From positions 20,317,853-20,381,852 of the forward strand of contig NC_079383.1 of NCBI RefSeq assembly GCF_021018895.1: a stretch of DNA of 64,000 nt, given 5' to 3'. Of this stretch, positions 35,601-64,000 are shown in pieces (position 1 is the first letter of the stretch; every line of letters begins with the position of its first letter). The notes under the pieces are model-generated. The model was given only the letters and a program-made list of their open reading frames with translations, was not told the origin of the DNA and did no database searches. A program made the translations under genes and the position numbers. This stretch comes from Seriola aureovittata. Taxonomy: Eukaryota; Chordata; Actinopteri; Carangiformes; Carangidae.

Positions 35601-35693
35601 GAAGCCATCCGACAGATCAGTATGCTCAGGCCGTCCCCAGAGAGAGACGCCCTCATCAGGCTCACTGAGATGGTGCTCACCAGAGACAAATGA
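32462..35693 (+). CDS. pdss1: pdss1, all-trans-polyprenyl (decaprenyl-type) diphosphate synthase subunit 1
   Basis: PDSS1 is the catalytic subunit that, with PDSS2, extends farnesyl or geranylgeranyl diphosphate with isopentenyl diphosphate to make the coenzyme Q side chain in mitochondria. Eleven exons: 32462-32617, 33433-33497, 33589-33721, 33843-33973, 34159-34300, 34388-34499, 34590-34699, 34803-34883, 34980-35093, 35194-35274 and 35553-35693. They total 1266 nt, or 421 aa (human 415). The first about 50 residues are rich in Arg, Ser and Trp with almost no acid, as in a mitochondrial presequence. GKAIRP (139-144) matches the IPP-binding motif. DDVID (186-190) and DDVLD (313-317) are the two DDxxD metal sites, both intact. 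[10 protein letters not shown] and [17 protein letters not shown] match human almost exactly. One intron, after exon 8, starts with GC. Confidence 0.97.
33007..33054. repeat. (CATT)12 microsatellite
   Basis: Twelve perfect CATT tetranucleotides in pdss1 intron 1. A shorter, impure copy of the same motif lies at 10803-10829. Confidence 0.95.
33433..33497 (+). CDS. pdss1: pdss1 coding exon 2
   Basis: Encodes residues 53-73 ([18 protein letters not shown]...), which weakly parallels human DLSQIPYINLVKHLTS. It leaves in phase 2 at AACAG|GTGAGT. Confidence 0.8.
33589..33721 (+). CDS. pdss1: pdss1 coding exon 3
   Basis: Encodes residues 74-118, ending in [19 protein letters not shown], which matches human YTDPFKLGWRDLKGLYED. 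It enters in phase 2 and leaves in phase 0. Confidence 0.93.
33843..33973 (+). CDS. pdss1: pdss1 coding exon 4
   Basis: Encodes residues 119-161, including [20 protein letters not shown], the IPP-binding region. The donor is GG|GTAAGA, phase 2. Confidence 0.96.
34159..34300 (+). CDS. pdss1: pdss1 coding exon 5 (first DDxxD)
   Basis: Encodes residues 162-209 with [15 protein letters not shown], the first aspartate-rich motif, and [13 protein letters not shown]. Human has DDASS where this protein has DGSDK just after the motif. Confidence 0.97.
34388..34499 (+). CDS. pdss1: pdss1 coding exon 6
   Basis: Encodes residues 210-246, [20 protein letters not shown] through VIEDLVR. It leaves in phase 1. 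Confidence 0.96.
34590..34699 (+). CDS. pdss1: pdss1 coding exon 7
   Basis: Encodes residues 247-283, [16 protein letters not shown] and then the long conserved helix to SCKA. The donor is GTATGT. Confidence 0.96.
34803..34883 (+). CDS. pdss1: pdss1 coding exon 8 (ends at a GC donor)
   Basis: Encodes residues 284-310, [19 protein letters not shown] and KNVGIAFQ. The exon must end at CAG 34883 to keep the conserved AFQ|L junction. The intron then begins GCATGT, a GC-AG intron. Confidence 0.93.
34980..35093 (+). CDS. pdss1: pdss1 coding exon 9 (second DDxxD)
   Basis: Encodes residues 311-348, [20 protein letters not shown] and [22 protein letters not shown] is the second aspartate-rich motif. 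Confidence 0.97.
35194..35274 (+). CDS. pdss1: pdss1 coding exon 10
   Basis: Encodes residues 349-375, [20 protein letters not shown] through YVLQ. Preceded by a run of 13 T residues and TAG. Confidence 0.96.
35553..35693 (+). CDS. pdss1: pdss1 coding exon 11 and stop
   Basis: Encodes residues 376-421, [20 protein letters not shown] to MVLTRDK, then TGA. A run of 12 C residues lies about 20 nt upstream of the acceptor. Confidence 0.96.
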   Translation, partial: SDGVQQTNFLAQRYCQEAIRQISMLRPSPERDALIRLTEMVLTRDK

Positions 35694-36605
35694 GCCTCCT
35701 CCTGCTGGGGGGGTGTGGGTGGTGGTGGTGGGGGGGGTTCACTTCAGGCAGCTACCTGTTGAAAGACAACTCACCCTGACCTCCCCCCCTCCCCCCTTCA
35801 CCGTGTCTGTGTGTGTGTGTGTGTGTGTCTGCACAGGGCGAGGGAGGTCAGAAACGGAGAGGGAAGCGATGGGGAGTTCGGTTCGGGGGACACCCCCCCC
35901 TCCCCCCGGTGCTGGTTTTTAGTGCCAACTGTAAATGGAAAAGGGGAGCAAGCTTTGTCAGAACACTTACTGAGAATCGGAGCAGCTTGAAGGGGGGGGT
36001 CTCCCCCGAACCGACAAACCTGTTGTTTCACGGCTCTCTCCTGAAACATACGTATGGGTTAGTCCTATTAAAATGGTTTTTGACATATAAATACACTTGG
36101 GTTTTTAATGCACATCCTTGTGATTTCGGCTTCCTACATGAAATCACGGCGATGATCTGGAAATGAATTATAATCTTTAAATCATGGGATGCCACCGCAA
36201 ACTGCAACCAATACCTTCAACACGTACAGTACTGTAACTACAACTGCCTCCCCATGACTCGGACTAGCAGACTGTGAGTGAACACAGTTTGTTACCTGCT
36301 AGTCCTGAGCTGTGGAGTTGTTGAACAATCTCTTATTCCAAATGATAGATATATATATATACATATACATATATATGTATATAAAAAAAAAAGTGCATAA
36401 TTGTCATGGGTGTCAGGAGCGTCTGGATCTGTGTTAATGTGTTTTCGAGATCCGTCCACACCTTTTTAAAAAGGCCAAACAGTCGTGTCTTTTTGACTTG
36501 TGAAATGTTATGAGGTTACTTCTGTAATGCAAAGTGCCCTGTAACAACTGAAGGCCTTAACATCTGCAATGACTGTGTGCTCAATAAACCAACAGTTTTT
36601 CTTTT
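35694..36605 (+). other. pdss1: pdss1 3' UTR
   Basis: Follows the TGA at 35691-35693 and ends after AATAAA at 36583. It contains G- and C-runs, a (GT)n at 35808-35828 and an AT-rich alternating stretch (about 36350-36383) that can fold on itself and includes TGTATATA. Confidence 0.75.
36583..36588 (+). terminator. pdss1: pdss1 poly(A) signal AATAAA
   Basis: Canonical signal 890 nt after the stop, followed by a long T-rich stretch that fits a downstream element. Confidence 0.8.
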
Positions 36606-36669
36606 TTTTTATTATTTAAATCAATCTCTTGCTCTGTGTTTTTGATTTCCTCCGAGTGACCACACATGC

Positions 36670-38366
36670 ATGTTGTACATAGAATTGTTTATTATAAAAG
36701 ACTGTACATTAATTTTTCAATCAACATTTTATATGTACAAATGAAGGGCAGACAGAGATAGATTTCAATATATTCTACCCATGAAATTGAGCCAGAACAT
36801 GTTTTTTTTTTGTGTTTTTTTTAAATTTGGAAATACTAAAGCAAATGGGCAAAACATCAAGGCATCAGCTGCAGTATCCTGAAACGGTACATGGCGACCA
36901 CTGCGTGTTAACCTTGCGTTTGAAAGTCAAGATCATGTTAGATGAATGTTTGAGGGCTAACCAAAAACAAAAAAAAACAATGTTAAGATGATTTCGAGAC
37001 CTGAGTGAAACCTAATATTGATTGGCTGATTTCTTGAGTTAAATATGTACACCTGTGCAGCCCAGAGGACTTCATGTTCGGAGCAGTCAACATGGTCCTT
37101 GAACCCAGAGCAGGTCGTTGTTGCTTTGAGAAGACTGAGGAGGTATTAGAGTTGTTTATTGGTCTACTGCGTTACATCTGAAATTTGTCACATGGCAGTG
37201 TTAGGCACGACAATTCCAGTCTAACCGTCACCGCACGCCGTCTATCAGAGCCGAAGTCTGTTATTGCCAGTTACCAATGGATCCTACAGATTGTGTGTGG
37301 ATTAGTATAGAGGATATAACAGTGATGTGACATTATCTTTTAAATGCTTTGCTAATAAGCCAAAAAAAAAAAAAAAAAATGGAATGTGTTTTCTTGCTTC
37401 AAACTGATCGAAACGCTCGACAAAGTGATCTCTCTTTCATTTTTAGGATTTTTTAAGTTAAAATGACAAATCCGCATTTAAAAAAAAAAAAAAAGGTGAG
37501 ACCACGGGAAAGCCTGAAAATTACTTCAGAGTCTAAAAAGTTCAGTGATTACAACAGTGGAATAAAAATTAAAACAAAAAAAAATAAAAAAAGGTGAGTA
37601 CACTTACAACATAATGGAAGCATAATGGCAATAAACTTAAGATTACATTATATCTCTTAAAATTTTGCATGCTTTTAACGCCAAAGTGATTTTTTTCAGA
37701 AATAACTTTCTTTGAAATACCATTTACAGTATTTAAATTTGTGGATTATTGACAGGCCGTGTCCGTGTTTGTTCACCGTACAAACGGGCCTCATGGCGTC
37801 GTGGAGGGCACCACTAATGAAAACTATCATATAATCGACATTCACTGAATTTACATTACAGAAACCCAGAGCGGCTGCAGCTCACATTATATACAACTGA
37901 CAGTACAGACACTTCAACTGAAGGTGCGTACGTGACATTAACATTTTTTATTTATTTTTTTTTTTTATTTGTTCCATAAAACCTAATACTCTTGTTCACA
38001 AAAGGATTCAGTTCTGAATCACAAATCTTTGTCCAGGCGAGATGTACATCCTTCAGCTGTGCGACCATCGTCTTTGAGTTCAACCGGCGAGAGCACGTGC
38101 AGTCCAATTCTTTTAAAAACATTTTTTTTTTAATTATTATTTTACATATTCCATAAATGTCCCCCACCCGCCCATTTAACACCAAAATAAACTAAATAGA
38201 TATTACTTTTCATTTTATTTGCAATCAGTTAGGGAAAGAACATTCTGTCATATCAAAAGAGGATCATACAGTTATGTCTATGCGGAGTCAAGATTTCTGC
38301 TGTCAGTCTCTCAGTGGATTATGATATGACTGAATAAATAGACTGTACTGTTACTGCGAGGTCCCT
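36670..38366 (-). other. abi1: abi1 3' UTR
   Basis: Extends from the TGA at 38369-38367 toward 36670. It is AT-rich with several A/T runs, one Pumilio-type site (TATATACA on +, 37888-37895) and no coding frame. The boundary depends on which poly(A) signal is used. Confidence 0.6.
36688..36693 (-). terminator. abi1: abi1 poly(A) signal AATAAA (reverse strand)
   Basis: TTTATT on the + strand. It is the most distal candidate for abi1, 1.67 kb past the stop; another TTTATT is at 37155-37160. If both outer signals are used, the pdss1 and abi1 transcripts end about 100 bp apart. Confidence 0.55.
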
Positions 38367-57962
<19,596 letters not shown>

Positions 57963-60900
57963 TTAATTGAATCATGGAGGTTGTGCTTTTCATCACCGGG
58001 GTCTTAATCTTTTTACAACCTCCAGTGTGCACTAATAAAATCGATTGCAGCACAAACCAGATCCTGGATGGAATAATGATCGAGGCATGTTTATCTGCGC
58101 ATTAATGAAATCAAAAACTTAATCGTGTGGAAAGAGTTTACTGCCCCCGAAGTCCCTGAATGCAACAAGTCGATCCAGATAATTATTAACAGAAAAATAT
58201 ACAAAACCATGAGAACATACTGTAAGATAGAGAGTTGAGAACCTTATTTCAGAAGGATAAAATGAAGTCGACTGTGTACATACTCTCACTGATTTTTATT
58301 ATCAGATAACTTCCTTTTCTTTCTTTCTTTTGCAAAAACGCAAGGGACAAATCCTGATGCATTATTTATGCTTCTGGAGACCAAGAGAGATTTTTCTACT
58401 GAAATTGCACCAATGTTCAGTTAATTACCCGGCCATCTCTAAAAAGATAAAATTCTAATTAATTTAAAGCTCTTCAGGAAACTTTGCACACAGTTGACAA
58501 ATATAACTTATTCCCCAGCTGAACTCGGATATCCTATAACTCTTATTTTGATCAAGCGAATGCTGGATGCCTGCAGCCAAAAGAGGAATCATAGCACGAG
58601 TTAATCAATGGATTTAAAGTTTCTCCTTTTGAGGGTGTTTCTGGCTCAAGATGAGACTTTTTTTTTTTTTTTTTTAAACCACAAAATGTTGTGAAATGCA
58701 ACTTTAACCATCCGAATATATGTCTGACTCAGCAAAGCTTTTAAATAAAAATCAACAGCCACAGGGAAAGCCTTTAAATAGTCAATTTATTTCATTCCCA
58801 GATCATCCAAGGGCTGCAACTAACTGTAGCCTGACCTGTATTATATAGAAGTAATTGAAAGTTTAAACAAATCTGACATGTTGGTTGATGTTTAATTTTT
58901 CTTTAGACGCAAATGAGCCTTGAATGAATCTTGATAAGGACATTTTTACAGCTGACAATAAGCCACCGTTCTGTACTGGCTGACATATACACCATGTTTG
59001 ATAAGCGGCTGAAATGATTAAATCAATATTAAAAAAAACAAAACAGTTGACGGTTAATTTTCTTCTAATCTAGAGCCGTGACGGTCGATCCATATCGACC
59101 ATCGCGTACGAATCTTTCCTGCAGACCGCTGCATTTACATCCCCTGCTCCCACCCTGAGAGGAGCCCAGGAGCATCTGCCCTTCCTCTGAGAAGATGAAA
59201 GGCCGCAATGTCCGCTGAGGGGCCGACCAGTAAAACGCCGGTCTCTCACATGGGGGTGGGGGGTGGGGTTGGATTGCGGGGAGTCAGCGACCAGCGCCAA
59301 CAGAGGATTCCTTTCATGCCACGGGGATCTGGAGCTGGACTGAGCTCTGTCTCTTTATGCTGCACTGTTCCACTGTATGTGCCGACTTAGCCCTCAAGTG
59401 TCACTCATCCCGGAGCCGGCGGGGGGAAATGAACAGCACTCTTTCGCTGCGGCTTACATGTGGTCAAGTACGGTGCAGTCAAGCTCTGGACAATATCAAG
59501 TCTATAAGAGGCCCGAGAGCACTCCAGGGCGCCTATAAGGAACGACGCGAAGCAGATTCTTACACAGGACACACGAAGGGTGTTAAGAGAGTGGATTGTT
59601 CAAAATTACATTAAGGTAAGAAACAAAAAAAAAAAGAGAGAAGAGAAATCAATATTTCATAACACGCAAAGTTGCTCATACATAATTGCTCCCACAGAGA
59701 CCTCCCCATACAAAAGGGAAACATCCGTTCTGTTCCAATGCCCCCGTCGTGTCTGTTTGAATTAAGAGGGATGACAGAGCGTTGACTACAGTCATCTTTT
59801 TTAACCTGAGCTGGGCTGCCAGAGCACGAGAGGCTTTAAATACTACTTTAAAACACACAACTTGCAGTGACGAAGTCTTCCCAGTGAGACGAACACACCA
59901 TCGCATTTAGCAGCGCTTCAAACTCAAACAGTGTGTAAGAGCTCCAACTAGGATTGGGGTTTTTTCACTCCACAGCTCAGAGGATAATGCTCAAGTTTCA
60001 AACTGTCATAAATCGTGATCATCTGGGAACAGCTGGGCTAAAATCTAATCAGTCTATTTGGCCTCCATTTGCAGGGCAGTGATGGCGTCCAATGATTGGC
60101 TATGAGAGAGGATTCAAAGGGGAGACAGGAATAGCTTCATCATTCCAGGTCTGGTTTTTCTTCTGAAAACAAAGCTTTAACCCTCATGACGACTTCTCTG
60201 GCTGGGATAAAAGATCATTGTCAAGGCATTGGCATGTAAGCATTGTTTTAAAATATAATGAGGAAGCGGGTGAAAGAGGAGGAGAAGTTTCACTACAAAC
60301 CACCGGCAGAAACGAGAAAGAACTGCTGCTGAACCGTGGTAGCTAAACTGGGAAAAAAGCATCTGGCCTCAGCTGAACTTTTATCAGAGAACAGCATGTG
60401 GACAAACATCATTGCAGCTGGCAAAGGGTGGAAGTGAGACGGCGTTGTGGTTGTGTGAGCTCTTCTCCTTCCTCTATGCCAAGAAGACTGCCCCTGTTGT
60501 AACAGCGCGGGCCCATGTTATAGATGAGTGGGGGTACATTCGAAACCACCTTCTTCTTCTGCAAACTTCCAACCAACGAGCGGTCGCATCCCAGAGAGCC
60601 TTAAATACATTCTGACTTGACCCCTCTTTGACCGACCACATAAAGAACTCCAATCTTAGCACTTAATACTTAATACTCCGTCTCTTCTGCTTCTACTGAC
60701 TTTTAAACTGGCACCAAAAGGTGTTTCCGAACGCATCTTGCCGAACTGAAAGGTGGATGATTCACATGTGTTTTTACTCGCTGTCACCCATATGTTTGAG
60801 CTCTGCAGCAGTTTTCCCCCAGCAGTTTTGGCTCCGCTGTTTGGCTTCCCCATCAGCTACAGGCTTTTAGGATTTACAGGGCCTCCTCTCTTCTCGCTGC

Positions 60901-61774
60901 CTTTCTTCATGTTTGAACTCCAGTCCACCTCCGTTTATCCTCAACTATTCCCCTCTACTCAACTCTTCTTTTGCATCCTTTTTAGATCTGTGTTTTCTGT
61001 ATCCCTTCCAATTCCACCCTAATTCTCCCCACACCCACAGAAGAGTCACGCACCTATACGACTAGACTCAGGATCTAGGTCATACATTGGAAAAGCTGCC
61101 AACACCATCATCGTCATTCACACGTTGTAGCCAGACAGAAAGGAGAAAAAAGTCCAGTCACGGAGATCTGGAGAGAACTTCTTCCCATTTTGGTGAACGG
61201 GGGTGAGTCAGCGCAGCGGTTGCCACGATGAGAGCTTTTCTTGTTGTGTTGTTAGTAGCAACAAGTGCCTAAATATTTGTGATTTATTTATTTCCCTTTT
61301 TAATCCAGATTGTTGCCATTCTAGTTAATGCTGCACTTTAAAAACTGTTTGAACTACAACACCCAGGAATCCAGAGAAGTGAGATCATGTTACTCGGCAA
61401 AACACTGACATGTTTACCACCAGAGAGGTGATGTGTTGTCAAAGTCCAGCTTCTCTGGACAGAGTCGCTGCTGATCAGGGGACAGTCTGTGGATGCATTT
61501 GGTCTCAGGTTTCTATCTGTTATTTGCCTGAATTTGCCGTTTTTTTTTTTTTTTTACATGATTTTTGCCAAATACAAGATGTTTCTAACTGGTTATTTTA
61601 ACAATCCCTTCATCGATTTTCCAGGAAAACCTACTATAATAGAGACAACTCAAGAATGAAGGAGACTTTGAAGGGAAATGCCTTTTTGTAAAATGTGTTA
61701 TATTCATAACCGTTTGGGACTGAGAAAAGTCCTCAAGTGTGCTAATTAATGATGACTCTTCCTCCATTGTGTAT

Positions 61775-61802
61775 TGTGTGTGTGTGTGTGTGTGTGTGTG
61801 TG
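61775..61802. repeat. (GT)14 microsatellite
   Basis: Uninterrupted GT run in the distal abi1 intron. Confidence 0.9.
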
Positions 61803-61974
61803 CTTGGTATATGCCTCATGCTCTCACAAAAGTCTGTTTGACTGAAGCTTAGACAATAAATCAATTTTGATTTCTTTCACTAATGTCATTTTTTCAGCAT
61901 CCTTTAAGCAGATCTGAGATTCCTTCTGCAGTGATCCTCTCTCTCTCTATCTCTGTCTCATACTGATTTACACC

Positions 61975-62170
61975 TCTTGACCTTTTGACCACCAAAATCA
62001 GAATCAGTTCATCCTTGAGTCCGAATGAATGTTTGTGGCAAATTTGAAGGAGTTCGCTCGAGGCGTTACAGAGATATTGTTACGTTCACAAGCGACATGT
62101 GATGTGACGGACAGCCCGTTTAACTTAATGCCTCCGGCTCTGGCTGTCGCCGGCGCGGAGGAATAAAGAA
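61975..62170. repeat. Interspersed repeat ending in TGCCTCCGGC...GGCGCGGAGGAATAAA
   Basis: Contains TTGACCTTTTGACCACCAAAA, TCAGTTCATCCTTGAGTCC, GAGATATTGTTACGTTCACA and GACGGACAGCCCG, then CCGGCTCTGGCTGTCGCCGG. I know this order from a common fish repeat. It is non-coding. Confidence 0.6.
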
Positions 62171-62385
62171 CACGTCTGTAGACTTTGACGTGATATGGAG
62201 ACAGCCAGTTTCACATCAGCACATGCTGGAGAGAAAAGAAGGAAAAAACAGCCCTTTCAGCAATCTGGCAGGCTGGATGATATCCTCAATAAAATGCCAG
62301 CTACGCACAAACAAACACAAAAGCTGCACAGCATGTAGGGTACAGGCGTAGTAAGGGTTGAACTGGGTGCTGCTTACACGCACAA

Positions 62386-62411
62386 ACACACACACACACA
62401 CACACACACAA
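62386..62411. repeat. (CA)n microsatellite
   Basis: CA dinucleotides, the last ones uninterrupted, in the distal abi1 intron. Confidence 0.9.
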
Positions 62412-63544
62412 GATGAGGGGGAAGAAAAAAACAACGTATTACTAGACAAACACACCCTACATACCAGTGTGTCTATGTGCATGTGTGGCAAGCCAGACCA
62501 GACAAATGTGCCAATGCTTAATGATAGAGCTCGACTGTGGATGATTATAAGACTTAAAACAAAAATGTTTCAGCGAACTGGCAGCGATACGTCTTCATCG
62601 AGCCCCTCTTGAGATGCCACACACACACACACACTGAAAACTACTCATTTCACATGGTACGCTGTCCAGGAACATAAAGGACGGGGAACTATTTTTACCC
62701 TCGTGTAGTATCACAAACCAGAACTGCACATGGTTTTTCCAAACACGACGTGGCAGAGGGACTTATTAAAAAGGTCGTTTAAGATAAGCTCGTCTTTACC
62801 GCCGTCCAGCAATTGGACATCCTTGTTCTGCGGGATTACGAGGAGATAATAACTATGAAAGCACATGTCTGTTAAACACATTTGAACCCTCAGTTTCAGG
62901 ATTACTATGCGAGAGGATTTATCACAATACACCCCTTGAGCTGCTGACAGGTGAAGACGGCGCTGATGAGGACACGGACATCTCTTCTTAAAGAACTGTG
63001 ATTCGAACAATTTGTGATGCTCACTGTGTTCCAGCAGTTGTTTTATGATGAAGTGCTGCGAGTGCTTTTTTAACCTTCCCTCCTCCGCTTCCACTACAAC
63101 ACTTTTACTGTATCCCAGTGCATTTCCTGAAATAACTTTGTCCTGCCCCTGAAACTTGCTGCTTCTGTGGGATCTGGAAAACACGGGCCAAATAAAACGC
63201 TCGACATGTGACCACTCAGCTGTATCATTAAGACGTGCTGCGGCTTTGTTGCATCATTGTGCGTTGAGGGTTATTTTTCTCTGTGGGGGGATTTGCATCT
63301 CCGCCTGTGGTTACATTGGACTGCATTACTGGTTAATGGGTAGAAGAAAAAAAAAAAAGTGAGGTGAACCCAGAGCTGAAAACTTAAACATGGCACTTAG
63401 ATGTTCTGTTGGTTTACGCCAATTGGGGAATGAAAACGAAGCCAACAACAAAAAATCTCGAGAAATGTCTGCAGCTAACGTGGGTGAATTTTTCCGTTGC
63501 GTCACGTTTGGAGCTGTGGGTTTTCAACTCTTTTCTTTAGGACT

Positions 63545-63730
63545 GGGGACCCTGGTAGGCTAGCTGTTTCCCCCCATTTCCAGTCTTTGTGCTAAGCTAC
63601 GCTAACAGGCTGCTGGCTATACTCTTATATTTGACAGACAGACATGAGAGGGATCTATTTTCTCAGCTATTGATCAGCTAGAAGGTGAAAAAAAAATCAT
63701 ATTTCCCAACATGTCGAAGTATTCCTTTAA
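63545..63730. repeat. 3' half of a MITE of the 58-464 family
   Basis: Begins with GCTAGCTGTTTCCCCCCATT, includes CCAGTCTTTGTGCTAAGCTA and ends TCGAAGTATTCCTTTAA. The 5' half is absent. Confidence 0.7.
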
Positions 63731-64000
63731 ATATATGACAAGTTTGGGTTCTGTTTTTAAAATACATGTTCATATTTTTGTGGTAAAGTAGACGTCAGTT
63801 TACTATTATAATTTACTATTTGCGATAATGTTGAGGCATTACATTTTAACACATTTTACAGGCTTGAAAATGAAAAATGTTCCAGTATTTCACAAGAAAA
63901 AGTAAAAAAGGAGAAAAGTTTTCTTCCTCTTTGCTGTCAAACATCTCATGACCCCTCAGGTTGATCTTGTGACCAACTGGGAAGCCAAGCCCTCCCCATA

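Overview
The window is vertebrate nuclear DNA, most likely from a percomorph (perch-like) teleost. It has GT-AG introns, AT-rich spacers, many microsatellites and several interspersed repeat families I recognise from perch-like fish genomes. Three protein-coding genes can be followed exon by exon: apbb1ip (RIAM, + strand, 3894-18664), pdss1 (+ strand, 32462-35693) and abi1 (- strand, 38367-57851, 5' end outside the window). The order and orientation RIAM>, PDSS1>, <ABI1 is the same as on human 10p12, which supports the three identifications.

Layout. 1-3893 is upstream or 5' non-coding DNA with a complete MITE at 58-464. apbb1ip has 13 recognisable coding exons that join in frame to 679 residues; its 3' UTR carries an older repeat and ends near 19860. 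21500-31990 is a 10.5-kb tandem array of 168-bp units organised into larger blocks. Six of these blocks carry a decayed tRNA-Met-like sequence followed by a T-run, and one block is split by a 634-bp solo LTR. pdss1 follows, with its start codon only about 470 bp beyond the array, and has 11 coding exons that join to 421 residues. pdss1 and abi1 converge tail to tail, with poly(A) signals about 100 bp apart. Ten coding exons of abi1 are present (487 residues to the stop), including a 15-nt microexon and a long glutamine tract. From 57852 to the end I see only abi1 intron with repeats.

The three genes are linked by position more than by pathway. RIAM couples Rap1 to talin and Ena/VASP, and ABI1 is a WAVE-complex adaptor; both act on actin. 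PDSS1 is the catalytic subunit of the mitochondrial enzyme that makes the coenzyme Q side chain. The least ordinary part of the window is the tandem array, with its tRNA-like passengers, its open 56-codon frame and its position beside the pdss1 promoter.
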